From Rhodosorus marinus (Eukaryota > Rhodophyta > Stylonematophyceae > Stylonematales > Stylonemataceae): a DNA stretch of 64,000 nt. The notes under the pieces are model-generated. The model worked only from the letters and a program-made list of their open reading frames with translations, was not told the DNA's origin and searched no databases. Shown here one piece after another: positions 48,553 through 60,530 of this stretch (the first letter of the stretch is position 1; each line of letters opens with the position of its first letter). The stretch spans positions 124,001 through 188,000 of the forward strand of contig JAMWBK010000007.1 of assembly GCA_029953675.1 (NCBI GenBank). The letters are read 5' to 3'. The position numbers and the translations under genes are program-made.

Positions 48553-50169
48553 GTGACTTGGCACCGCAAAATACAAGTTGAGCACGGAAAAGGCTGGCTG
48601 AGTGATTACAACCTTTCTCTTCAGGAACGAGTCTGAACACCCTCATGGCGAGGAACTCGAGCGCTGTTCCGCTGGACGTCAATGCCTTTTAGGCCGCGAT
48701 CAGTAGCTACTATAGGATCATCTTTTCTCTAGGATTGAGCCAAGAGAAAGACTTCGATAGATATTTCAGGTTCCGTAGTCGACCGAAGGACGGTAATAAG
48801 ACACATTCTGGCTATGCTAGTAAAACTACCATCCTGACTTTCACTGTACACACTACTTCTTCGCCAGCTTATCACTACTCAAGCTACCGGAAGTTGCCGG
48901 ACTGAGCTGTAACTGATGGTGTCCAGAAACCGCCAACCACTTCCGTGTCTGTCAAGGAGCACGAGGAATTAGAGGCAGGGCAGAAAGGAGAGACGGCTGT
49001 AGCTCAAAACTATAATCGCAATGGAACACCAAAGGTACTCGTCTCGAGCGTATCCGCAAACTTTTTGTCAAGGCAATCATTTCTGCAATCGCTTCATGTC
49101 CAATGGACTCGGTACCCCCAACGAATCATGGAAATTCAAAGAGCGGAGTAGAAAAGCTCCAGGCGCGCTTTCAACCCTTGAGAAAATCACGGTCTTGCCA
49201 GTGCGATCCTGCGGCGATGCTTTTTAGGTCCCGATGCATATAGGCCGAGATCGGCGCCATGACTTTCGTTCTCTAGAAAGTGAATCCAGCCATTGGACTG
49301 AACTCAGGTTACGTTAGTTCGTTTCCAGATTGCGAGCGCCTAGAGCAGAGTTGGAATGGCATTCGTAGCAAATCTCCGCTGTCACTATAGCTGCAGCCAA
49401 TCTAGCAGACCTGCACCGTTCAGTACATTCATCCGAATGACCGCTGGCAAAGATTCCATCCTAAAACATGGTAGCAACCCTTGCGCACTGTCCAGCTAGG
49501 CGAAAGGGAGGGGTTCAGCGCTTTTCAAATGTTCAGCTCAATGGAAACCACGGACAGTGGCGTTAAAGAACGCTAAGGCAAGAGGAGTGTGTAAGAAGCC
49601 CCCTCAGCGGGGTAGCATACTAGATCCAAAGGGAAAACTACTGCATGGAGACGACAGCTTCGGTCCAAGAGTACCTCAGCCCTCTGCGAATTGCGTTTTC
49701 TAGGCATGGTACTGTGTGAAGAGGAATTCTGTCGAAGTAGTTTTAGCACTAGCAAGTTCCTTCCTCCCGTGCCCGAACGACTCAAGAGACACGGCAGCCA
49801 AGCACTACCGAGTTGGGACACCGAATTGGGACACAGAATTGGGGAGCCCTCGAATCTCGGAAGGGAAAAACTCCGCCAAACATTTGGAAACCTCACGATA
49901 ACTCAGCCCAGACAATCGTTCGCAAGAGGAACAAAGGTTGTGTTCCGGCACAGAAACGCGGCGAGCGCTGGGCAGAGACTCTGCATGGATGCTTTTTTTG
50001 ACGAATCAGAGTTGGAACACAAAACTTGCGTTCAGTGTTCGCTTGAGGCCGTCCATAACAATCACAAGCACGGGGCGTCCTTGAATAACTGAAAATGATC
50101 TGCGGCATTCTGCTTGAGATTCGGGCATATTGGAAGTTAACTCCGTCCCTTGTGTTAAGAGTCATTTGA
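48553..50169. other. Spacer between AA10-CBM1 gene and right duplication copy
   Basis: No supportable gene. The longest frame (49691-50092, plus) has no domain and competes with a 107-codon minus frame. A short direct repeat (ttgggacac.gaa, three times) lies at 49814-49850. Confidence 0.35.
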
Positions 50170-51299
50170 GTTTTCCTTCATCCTTTGGAAACTGTTTCAT
50201 CTTCCGCACGCGTCCTGAAAGCTAGTTCACTGAGGTTTGAAGCGCCCTCGCGTGAATGAGACATCAATCCAAAACTCTGCGCACGGCCAAAGAGAGCTAG
50301 TTACTCCATCCGTTGCCCTTGCAAGCGCGTTTCAGATTGGAACACAGTACCGATCCAGCATCATCATTCGATCCTCTAAGGGAGTAGTGCAACACAATCA
50401 TTGGGATAACGCGGGGCAATAGCGAAGGGGAAAATATAAAGGAGAGGATGGTCTAGTTGCATCTTGTCGACGATTAAAACAAATACAATCTACATCCTCT
50501 GTGTGTCCACTCGACCCTCAACGATCCTTACCTAACGTGGTCCGCACCGATAAAAGCCTCTTGTTCCATCCAAAAGCTCAGAATCATTGGCTTCTGATCG
50601 ATTCGAGTCGGACGCGTCCATCAACCGGTCACGAAATCCTTTCAGCCGTCGACACTTGGCAGCGCTATTGTAGCGTACGACCATTCTCTGAAGGTTCCTT
50701 CCATAGTCTCCTCCAAAGCTGAGCAGCGCGTGAGACACAAACGCCGAACACATTCCAAGCCCCCTTGCTCCCCTCCATCCAGGACACGCAATCATCTTTT
50801 CAGGTTCTCCTGTTTTTTATTTTCCCGATGACTACAGAGCGGCTTTTGCCGAGACCCGGCTTCTGAAGGAGGATTCCTCTTTGCACAATGCTGAGCCCAG
50901 TCCAGCGACGGTGTTACGCGGCCTACGTAGTTAGACGAACTTTCATACATTTCTTAAGAGACGTTTTTCCCCATGCCCAAAAATGTGGGTGAACTTACAA
51001 ATGTTCCCAACTCATCCCGCAAAAATGTGTACTATATATAGAAATCGATACAATATTGTTTTAAAATATTTTAGACTCGTTTTTAGTACTAAGGACTTCT
51101 ATTGGCAATTTTAACCCAGTTTTTAATTATAATTAGATTCCTTGTTTGGGTGAAGAAAAAACAGTGCGCGAAAGTTGGTTATTTTTTCGGTCCCTATTTC
51201 TTCGGTTTTTGGAAAATATTTTGTTGGCCATAAAACATTCAGGCCAATGTTCTATTATGGTGACGCGCGTGATCAAAGGTCGATCCGGAAGTGTTAGAC

Positions 51300-51890
51300 T
51301 GAATGGATTGGTTTAATCGGAGGCTGGAAGGAAAAAAAAAAAGCAACTGGAAAAGAACAGACTGAGCGCGAGGAAGATCGCGCGCCTCCAACATCAAAGC
51401 AGCGTTCATACGCCACAGCAAGAAACCTAAACGGGTAAACAACGAGGACAGACGGTCAGGGCGTTCGCGGAACAATTCCCAACGCCAAGGAGAGCCAATG
51501 GAATCCATAAACCCAAAGCACCCAACCAATCGCCAGAGGTACCAGGCGATGAGCTAGAGCCGAAGGACGAATGCCTGGGAAGACAAGGCCCCCGCGTATT
51601 TCAACTCTGTGCGACGTCTCATATTGGTTGGTTTTATTACGTCTCATAATAGCAGCGGCAAATCCACGGCGCTCTCCCGCAGCCGGCAAATAGCGACCAG
51701 CCTGAGGATTAGGAACAGCAAGATCAACGCACGTCTTACGGCGGCTATCGTCACAGGTGACCACAAGGCCAGCCACGCGGCGTTCAGAACAAAGGATGGT
51801 TTGGATTTGGGACTGGGTGGGCTTTTTTTCTGGAACGTGTGCGAAGAGGCACGAGAAACAGAAAGCGGATAGTGTAAGTGCCAATACTTA
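51300..51890 (-). mobile_element. Retroelement C-terminal fragment (e), inserted in right duplication copy
   Basis: The minus strand reads CSERRVAGLVVTCDDSRRKT, CVDLAVPNPQAGRY, AAIMRRNKTNQYE and, in a second frame, FGFMDSIGSPW and LWRMNAALMLEARDLPRAQS. The left copy has no matching insert: homology jumps from the gatcaaaggt region (38660/51270) to the aacggatagtgtaag region (38700/51866). The insertion therefore postdates the duplication or was lost from the left copy. The T-run plus ccttccagcctccgatt lies at its 3' end. Confidence 0.7.
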
Positions 51891-52985
51891 ATTGGCCGAT
51901 GAGTAAATGTTTTCAAGAGAACCATAAACTATTATATATTTATATATATATTATTCAATATATGCATATCCAATCATTAATTGGCAGCATTGTGATCTAA
52001 AATGTCGTTCAAAACCTGAGGATTTTAGAGCTCAGTTGTGATGTAAGCCGGGCGCGGTGAGGGTTCGGAGGGATTGAAGGGGGGTGCGATTTTTCGTTCA
52101 GAAGATCTGGATTATTACCGACCCTGTGAAAACAGAATTATTTGTCGATACTTTAGCGCGATAAGTTTCCTGAAATTCATGTTTTGCGATGCAGAGGTGC
52201 GGTTGAGTTCAGGTCCTTTCAAGAAGGTCACTAGTTAGTGTGGATTGGTGCTCAGGGGTGGGTAATGGCTGACCGTGTGTTGACAGGATAAAGTGGATGT
52301 GGCTTAGATTTTTCATTGGGTGATCGGGAGACTCAGTAAAACCGTTAGAAACCAGAAAAACCAGAAACGGAGCTGAAAGTACTGACTCGCTGAGTTTACC
52401 TATCGAGGGGATCGATCAGTTCTGTACTACGAACCCCCCACGGCATGCTCTTGCGTGCGATAGAGCTTAGCTATTTTGGGGGTGTTGCGTCTACTTCCCC
52501 TCGGCATAGCCGTGATTTTATGGAAGCATCGAAAAACCTGTTGGCGACACGTCCCGGTGGATGAACTAACAGTGTAAACGTGGGGAGCAGTAATTCTGCC
52601 TTGGGAGTTGTTTTTCTCAACTTCCTGTACATGCGTTTGGATACCTGTAGAGCTTTTTCTTCTTATCCAGCGCTCGAGCTTGCTGGACATGGAAAGGTTC
52701 TTCCCCAAATAGCTCGGCTCCTCTCCTCCAGTCGCCAAGGTTCGGCCACTTGGCATCCCAACACAGCGCATGCCAAGTGTATGAAGCTCGCTACTGTGGC
52801 TGCTATCCGATCGCGCACGAGGGTCGTTTTTCAGTCGGATTCTTAGAAACTATTATTGTGTCCAATAGAGGTGAAGACTTCTCGGGGACTACAGCGCAAA
52901 GTGCTCAATTTCCATAACCTCCTGCGATAGCTGCGAGAAATAAGAATGTCACATTGTTCTTCACTTGTGCAACTTGCCGGAAAGG

Positions 52986-52992
52986 TATAAGA
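52986..52992 (+). promoter_or_regulatory. TATA box of right AA10-CBM1-GH19 copy
   Basis: TATAAGA within ggtataagagg lies 157 bp upstream of the ATG. The same element occurs at the left copy, with the conserved upstream frame at 53031-53084 downstream of it. Confidence 0.6.
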
Positions 52993-53142
52993 GGACGTGG
53001 GCGGACGAGGAACAGCGTCTTGGGTTGAAGATGGTACAGGATAACAACAAAGCAGAGCATAGGAGAAGAAAAGAGAAGAGCTGATAAGACGAGAGAAGAG
53101 TTGATAAGAAGAGCTTGTGTTTTGGTTGTCTGCTCCTACGAC

Positions 53143-55382
53143 ATGACTGGGGGCCGCCTATTTGCAATTGTGGCGTTGTGCGTCGCGATATCAAAGGTGA
53201 AAGCACATGGATCCATGAAGTTCCCACCGACGAGGCAGTACTACTGTTGGGAGAACCCAAGCCATCCCGCTTGCCCGGGAACACAGAGTCCTGTCACTTA
53301 CAACTGGAACGAAGTTGGTCAGTACTGCGGTGCTGGACCTGACTGCCCTCTCGTACGAGATGGAGAGCTGTGCAGCGGGCAGAACTGGCACGATGGGGCG
53401 AGCTACTACGATGAAGTGAGGGACTACCACCGAACCCCCATCAACTTTGGCGCAAACACGTTCCTCTACCACACCACAGCCGAGCACCTGGGTATCTACG
53501 AGGTATACCTGACCAAAGACTCCGCACCTCTCGATCGGCCACTAAGACATGAAGATCTCGAGCTGGTTTGCACGTACACTTACGGTGAAGGAAAGCCACT
53601 GATCAAGGAGTTTCCTTGCAACATCAACGTTGAACGTACTCGCTCGGAGCAAGTGGTATACATCAACTGGAGGACGGCGATCACCGCCAACGAGCAGTTC
53701 ATGGGCTGTGCTGATGTGACTATTGAAGGCAACGCACCAACTCCTACTGAGCCACAAGCGACCGCCACCGCAACTGGACTGCCGGTCACTACGGAATCAC
53801 CGGCTCCTGAACCGACGGAGACAGGCCAGCCGCAGTGCGTAGTAGCATGGGAGCAGTGCGGCGGATTGGAGTACTCGGGTCGCACAGACTGCTGCTCTGG
53901 CCTCGTGTGTACTGCCGTTTCGGACTGGTGGCACTCGTGCCAGCCTGACACGACAGCTCCTACACCAACGGAGGAGCCCAGCGCGACTGAAGCTGTAACA
54001 GAAGAGCCGCAATCGACTGCAACCCCAACCCAGGAGCCGCAATCGACCGCAACCCAAACTCAGGAGCCTCAACCCACCGCAACCAACACCTCTGGCCCGG
54101 GTGGCCAGTGCGTCGCGATCTACGATCAGTGCGGCGGCGCTGAATACCAAGGACCGAACAACTGTTGCGATGGACTTGTCTGTACCTTCATTGGTCCGTA
54201 CTGGTCCCAATGCAACGTCGACCAAGGACAGACAACGTCTGCACCATCTGTTCAGCCGACGAACGCACCTTCCCAGGCGCCTACACAAGCACCCGAACCA
54301 ACCGCGACACCACAACCTTCTCAGACACCGACTGTAAACCCTGTGCCAACCGTCACTCCGAAACCAGAGCCTACGGCAACCAAGCTCCAACTACTCCAGC
54401 GCCGACTACTCCAGCTCCGACCGGCGAGACTGGGTGGGAGAGATCGATTACGCCCAAGGATATTGCCGAGGGTCACCCGTGGGGAATCTCCAACCTCCGA
54501 GGAAAGAGCGGTCTCGAAGCAGCCACCATCATCTACCACGACATCGCAAATGCCATCAGGAACGGTCCCCCGTCCTTCCAATCCTTCTGCAACACCGCAG
54601 ACCCGGATACCAACAAGAGGGAGGCAGCCGCTTTCCTGGCCAACGTCCTCAAGGAGACCGGGGGCTACGGAGCCTTCGTCGAAGTCAGTCCAGTCGGAGA
54701 ATACTGCACCGCTCTTGGAGGCGTAGACCCGGGAATGGTGGCCGCTGGAAGCGAGTATCCGTGCTGTGAAGAAGGCTACGGATGTGATTTCCGCGGAAGA
54801 GGTGCCATTCAGCTCACCTGGAACATCAACTACGGACGGTTTAGCGAGTTCTACTACGGAGACAAGAATGTCCTTCTGAGAGAACCAGAGCTGGTGGTCG
54901 GGGACGGCGAAGTCGGCTGGGCCGCTTCATTGTGGTTCTGGATGACTCGCCAGGACTACGGAGGCGCTTGTCCACCAGTCCAGCTCACATCTAGCCAGCC
55001 GCTCGGAAACATGTCCTGCCATGAGGCAATGACGCTTGCCGATGGCGGAGGCTTTGGACAGACGATTCGCATCATCAACGGAGGCTACGAGTCCTGCCCG
55101 ACTTCAGGCTACAGGTCCAGCCCAATCTACCGGGTCCAGTACTACTTTGAGCTTACTAGCCTGCTCCAAGTCCCGTCTGCACCAAACTGCGAGCTCAACC
55201 AAGACTGCGACGTTTCCGGGATGCAGTTCTACGAGAGCTCCATGGGCCGCGTCGGGAACGTCCTGATCGGCTCCGACACCTGTGTAAACTGCCAGCGCAC
55301 CTCGTGCACCAAAGAGCTCGTGACCAAGTGGCTTGGGGTCAACGGTGAACCTACGACCAAGTATCAATGGACATGCAACTAA
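53143..55382 (+). pseudogene. Frameshifted AA10 - CBM1 - CBM1 - GH19 gene (right copy)
   Basis: From the ATG at 53143 the frame matches the left gene through the signal peptide, AA10 domain (with His22 and both other copper-site residues) and both CBM1 modules. One linker decapeptide unit is missing. At about 54381 a single G is lost (acggcaaccaagct versus acggcaaccgaagct), so the frame leaves the GH19 domain and stops at 54724-54726. The GH19 coding sequence itself remains intact in the next frame to 55382. The allele would make a secreted AA10-CBM1-CBM1 protein of about 430 normal residues plus a roughly 115-residue out-of-frame tail. The near-perfect GH19 part suggests a very recent lesion or a sequencing error. 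Confidence 0.85.
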
Positions 55383-55761
55383 GGAGGAACGAAAGTATTT
55401 CACTCAACCTGAATACACCTTGCCCGATTCTCGAGTATATCCTTGTCTTGTCAAATACTCCGAAACCTTTTGTTTCGAGCAAGTGCTTAGAGAAACTTAG
55501 ATTGCTAATCACCTTTACTTTAAAACGAACCATTATCATTGAGGAAACTTTCATGCCATCTTCCTCCCGACCTTCAAAACTGGCATCTTGTGAAGGGCGC
55601 ATCTGAAATCTCCAGCCACCTCCTTACTTGCTTCAGCCAAAACACATCTAGCCTCCCCTGGTAACTTGCTCCCTTTCCGAGTCACACCCACTACCGTATT
55701 GGTCACGAATAGAAACTGTGCGTAAGCAGGGTGGCCAACCTTAGAAAGGATCCAACCCCAG

Positions 55762-57460
55762 TTACCTCTCCACAGCAAGGTGCCTGTCCCACATGTAATC
55801 ACGTTCGTTGACGGTTTCGTTGAACTGGGTGGCTGCCTGTTTCAAAATGTTGAGCGCAACACCGTTCGAAGACGCGTTGAAACCCAGCGAGTCCACCAAA
55901 GCGTTAAGATCTGTCGGGTAATGCCAACTGTGAACAACCGATGCTGCCCGGAAGAGTACGGCCATGCACTTCTCCACGCACGAGACCAGCAGCACCTTTT
56001 GATCCTCCTCTACCCCGCTACTTCTAACAAGGGCCTTTGCTAGGGCCGGAATTGCCGTACTCGAAGTTGTCGCGGTCGTAGAGCCGTTCGCTGGCGCTGC
56101 TACTGGGCCTCGCAGGGAATCTGTCAGCGGAGTCAGAGTCGAATTCAGCTCGGACAGTGCGCCACATCTCCTAATGTGCTCATCCGTAAGCACCTGAGTC
56201 TCATTGTTCAGTTTCCACAATTCTACCAGGTGCTCCTTTTTTGTGTCCAACAGAGTGAGCACCTCTGCCAGCTGTCTCAAGTCCAACTCTAGCGTTACTC
56301 CAGAGTTCATCTCCATTGGCCGTGGTGGGGACGCGGCGATTCCAAGCGGTGAAGTCATAATACCGCTTGGCGATTGAGGGGGAATCCATCCCGGTTGTCC
56401 GGACGCATTTGTCGGAGTAATTGTCAATCCGGGCATGAGCCCTGCTTGCGGGATCGAATAAATATCAGAGGGAGAGTAGATTGGGCCGACGTCCAAGTCC
56501 TCCACGAGCGCTATGTACATCGACGAAAAACTCACTCGAACCCGCTTCGGCGTATTGGCGGATGCAGAAGCAACCATCGCCTTTCGAGGAAGTCCGTCCC
56601 AGGGGTGCTTGGCAAGCACCCGCTCCCTCACTGCCAAGGACATCGACCCTATTGCTCGGGTTTTCTCGACATGCGAATACAGCCGTGCCCGCTCTTCCGC
56701 CAGAAAAGCAGGAGATAGTCTACGTGGCTTCGCCCCTCCAGGATACATTGCACACATCGCTTCACGTACCCTTCCCCACTCTGCTCGAGTCAATTTCGTC
56801 CCGTTCGGGATTCGCATCTCGGTATGGAGCGCATCAGAAAATTCACTCCACTGGAAAAACTGAACCTGGTGAGACCAAAAAAAAAAAATGGTAAGACGAA
56901 AGGTCTAGCGCTCGGCGTCATATCGCTACGGAAGCTACCTCTACGGTTGAGTAGAACCACTCCGCCAGCGCCCATCTGACTGCAAGGTCGTTCGTGAGCC
57001 AGTTCCTGACTTGTGCGTTTGCGTCTGTAAGCTTAGTCACCATGGCGTCGTACTTGCTGTGCTTCTGCAATCGGCGTTTCCTTGGTCGTCGCCGTATCGA
57101 GGGATCATCCTGAGATTTGACATTTGTGTTTTCCAATCCGTCCTCTGCCCTAAAGGTCAGGACCTCGCTGTCAACGTTGCCTTCTGTCGCTACGGATTTT
57201 CTCTGTGCATCGACGACCACAGCGAAAAGGCCCAGAGCGGAGGCAGCGCTGGAACTGAGGTAAGTTCGGTGTCCATTGAAAAGGGCTTCCACCTCAGCTC
57301 GACCTCTCCGAAACCCCCGTCTACCCAACGCAGTCGCGATGAGCTCGCTCTTCATCCCATGTATCTTGAATGAGTCGAAAAAAACTCCAATCTCGTCCTC
57401 AGTCCATGCACTCGAAGCGTCATCTTCATCAAACTTTAACCGCTTCGACACGGGCTCCAT
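55762..57460 (-). CDS. LIN9: LIN9/ALWAYS EARLY-like subunit of the MuvB/DREAM complex
   Basis: Exons 57460-56939 and 56865-55762 (73-bp GT-AG intron, phase 0) encode 541 residues. The N-terminus has a SANT/MYB-like domain, SAWTEDEIGVFFDSFKIHG, then EVEALFNGHRTYLS, as in plant ALY proteins. The DIRP region starts at the exon 1 end with VRWALAEWFYSTVE and continues in exon 2 as VQFFQWSEFSDALHTE, TKLTRAEWGRVREAM, PRRLSPAFLAEERARLYSHV and then a tudor-like stretch with RVRVSFSSMYIALVEDLDVG. This order (LTR.EW, FL.EER) is the LIN9 signature. The protein scaffolds cell-cycle gene regulation with LIN52/LIN54 and E2F/MYB factors. The 3' end is the source of the relic at 42630-42965. Confidence 0.87.
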
Positions 57461-59813
57461 TGCTCAGCACTGGGGAGCAGAAAACAAAACCAAATCCCTT
57501 CTGACCAAGCGCAAAACAATCGAAGCAATAGCCTCGATATCAAATCCAATATATAAACGAAGCTTCTCGGGTCCAAGCCTGAATCTCAAAATTCTTTGTG
57601 CTCCGCCCCCATCGCAGCAAAGGCACGCCCCAGAACAGAACGCACTACCCCACGTCCCATCCCTCACACCATCTCAGACGGATCCCCTCACCTCCTCCTC
57701 TTCATGCAGAAACAGGAACACTAAACCAAGTCCCTCTGCAAACACACTTTGAAAAACCTCCCCTCGACCTGCGGCTTATCTTCTCCACCAAGTTCAGTCG
57801 CTTCTCCGGGACTCCTTTTTCCTCCCACCTTTCCTCCTCATCAGCTAAATCCTCTGCCAAACCCCTAATTAAACTATATATATATATATATCTATATATC
57901 TAGAGAGAGAGAGAGAGATTTAGCTAATCCTCGTCGTTGAACAAACATCTTGCTCCAGCACTCATTTCCCTTCCCAACCCCCACTCACTCCCACCTCCCA
58001 ATCTCCCGCCAACCTTTTTGCATTCTGCGAGAAACGAAATTGGCGTCAACCATCTCCCTCTGACGTTGGACGGACTCTCCCGTCTACAGTCATCCCCTGC
58101 GTTTGTTTTTTTTTGGGCCCGGCCAATTTTTGCCACAACAGACTTTTTGGTCCAATGTTACCCTGAAGTACTATCATCCAATGATCATCTGAGGATATAA
58201 ATTTAAGAGTGAGTTGTCGATTTATCATTGGACAAAAAGTAGAAAGACTCCAAGTTTGTCCCATTATTTTTGAATCTCTACCGGCTGATGTCTCCTGATC
58301 TGATTGGACAGTATCGCGGGTTTTCTTAATGATCATTGGCTCTTAAATATTCAAATTTCAAGCAATGGATGTGATACAAGTGTCCGGGACTTTTTTCCAT
58401 CTTCTAGAAAGTCCGCAATCGAAATCAGTATCGTTACCGGCGTTTCTGTAGGTGAACGGATCAAATGTGGAAGAGACTATTGCGTAAATTAGAATATAAG
58501 TATATTACGAAGAATAATTGTCTATAGTTTGATCGTACATCATGGACAAGCATTGGGGGTTTATCCTTATCGGATGCTGTGGAGCTGGCCATGTGTTGAC
58601 CCCCAAAACGTTTCTTCCTTACTGCATTGTTCGTTCTGGTAACTGGGCTGCCCTTGTGAGATTTCGCTCCTGAATTCTGGACAGAACTCCACCTACGGCT
58701 TCTGATTAGAGGTGGATCGGTGCCGAGCTTTCTTTCAGAGGATTGCGGTTCCGACGTTATCTCCGTCACGAACGTTCGGTTGGACCTTGGCACCAATTCT
58801 ACAAGGTATTGAAGATACATGAGATCGGAAATTACATTTCTTTAACGCAGCGAGGCTTGGAAGCGCCGGTGTTGGTCCAGCCAGCGAAAAACGCAAACCT
58901 GGACTTGATACATTTTCAGACTAATTGTCTGATCTTCCGTTCAACGGTCAGAGGACAATCTATTCATGAACACAATTTAATAGACTCTGCGACACAGGTC
59001 AATCAGTATGAACTTCTTCCACTTCTTCTCGTCCCTGAAGCTGAGTGTCCACGTCGCGCCAGTCAGTCATGGTCGATCCAAGCACCTTGCCTATGAGATC
59101 TCACTGGATCGCACTGAATATACGCCCCGTGATGGGTCAAAATCGTAATAGCGCTGGGAGAGCTGTCCCTAAGCGATCACACAGTCAAGCACCGTGCTTC
59201 TTGATGAACCTCGGTCTCCTCAAACGCAGCCACCGAACCGATACACTTCTTCTACAGCATCGCGGAAACTGTTGGTAGCCCCGTGATCGCAACCAGCTCA
59301 GCTAATGTCAGGCACAGGCATGAGACTGCAGAACCAGCGCATGTTCTCTTGATCAATCGCTACAAGTCAATAGAATAGGCTCAGGTGGCACACGGATCAA
59401 CAAGTGCGCTTCACTCGCGTCCATAGCACAACTCCGCTTGAAATGGACGTGCTGTCCCTTCAGTCCGCGGTTAGGGGGCGCGAGATCGGCAAGGAGGACA
59501 GAGTGCAGGCTGGGTTTCTGCAGGATTATTGTTCGGAGGTCTTTGATCCGAATGCATCCTTTCTGGGCAATTTTGTGTTTTTCGTTTACCACGTTTCCAA
59601 TCCCGCAGCTACGTACCATCGGGAGCTTCGTTAAGGAAGAGATCGTAAAACCGACTTGTAAGAGTATCCTATGCTCACGCAATGCTTGTTGGTATATCTT
59701 GGAGACAAACGGAGGTTTTCGGTTGCCCCTTCCCTTCCACTAAGTACCGAAGGCTAATGGTCCGGCTTTTTTTTGGCTCTAAGCAAGAGTTTCTCTTGCG
59801 CTATATCAAAAGC
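57461..59813. other. Long intergenic stretch
   Basis: Pyrimidine-rich DNA at 57640-57870 is followed by a microsatellite. Open frames at 58461-58820 (minus), 58743-59096 and 59404-59743 (plus) show no domain. I see no RNA gene. Confidence 0.35.
57875..57917. repeat. (TA)n/(GA)n compound microsatellite
   Basis: A TA-dinucleotide run with one C interruption passes directly into a GA run. Confidence 0.9.
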
Positions 59814-60530
59814 TCATTCCGCAACCTTTTGTGCCGGGATGATCATTCGATAGATTTTAGTCAAGAAGCGGGCTAGTTCCCCTTCTCTTGAAGTCAGGTC
59901 GTGAACTTCCGCCTTGAGCTGCTTGAAGACACTCAGTTCTCCTTCATAGTCGTCAGCTGTGGCCTGGTGGACCGCATCGTACGCCGGATCAGTGAGCTCC
60001 TTCACCTGGATACAGACCAAAAAAGGAAGCAGACATTTCTTTTAGACACCCACGTCAAGCTTCTCCGCCGTCAACAAAACAACCGAAAAAAAAAACACTT
60101 AGTATTTTCGGAATAAGAGTGAATATCCTACCTTGCCGAAGACATCAGTTCCCATCATCTCGTCAAGCTTCTTCTTCAAGAAGCTCTCCTTTGCGCCGTC
60201 ATTCAGCATCTCAAAGTTCTTAGAAAGCGTCTTGTAGACCTCGTCCTCGAATACCTACAAGATCCATAGATCCGATAAACATTTTTTTAGCGGACTACAA
60301 TCGAAAAACAAAATCTAGCAACAGAGGCGAAGGCTTCGCCAGATCAACAATCCCAAAAGTCAACTTACAGCATCCGCTTTCGAGGCCTCCGCGATATCAT
60401 CAACTACCTCAACATCATCATCGTACTCATCCTCATGATGATTGTCGTGACCCTGAGCAACCACTGCAGTCACCAAACTCAACGCGAATAATCCCAACAA
60501 CGCAAACAAAAACAAGTTCTTGCCCTTCAT
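59814..60530 (-). CDS. Small secretory-pathway protein of unknown function, three exons
   Basis: Exons 60530-60369, 60254-60132 and 60005-59814, all phase 0 with introns of 114 and 126 bp, encode 158 residues. The N-terminus MKGKNLFLFALLGLFALSLV followed by TAVVAQ is a clear signal peptide. A short His/Asp/Glu-rich segment (HDNHHEDEYDDDVEVVDD) could bind divalent metal such as calcium. The rest is charged and helical (KTLSKNFEMLNDGAKESFLK, ELSVFKQLKAEVHDLTSREG). There is no transmembrane segment or KDEL-type signal; it ends QKVAE. I do not recognise a family. The three in-phase exons and signal peptide make the gene itself credible. Confidence 0.68.

Larger units (their letters stand above)
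50170..56115. repeat. Segmental duplication, right copy (partner 37010-42965)
   Basis: This is the counterpart of the left segment in the same orientation. It differs by the retroelement insertion at about 51300-51890, by a 30-bp linker repeat fewer in the chitinase gene, and by a 1-bp deletion. It continues into the complete LIN9-like gene, so it is probably the original locus. Confidence 0.88.

Noticed and set aside
54360-54400. Programmed ribosomal frameshift joining AA10-CBM1 to GH19 in the right copy
   Set aside because: No slippery heptamer or conserved structure is visible, and the left copy simply has the base that is missing here. A deletion or sequencing error is simpler.
55551-55802. 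Minus-strand frame (GWILSKVGHPAYAQFLFV) also present at 42401-42643
   Set aside because: It overlaps the LIN9 stop and 3' flank in another frame. Its presence in both copies follows from the high identity of the block, and the differences are not biased to silent sites.
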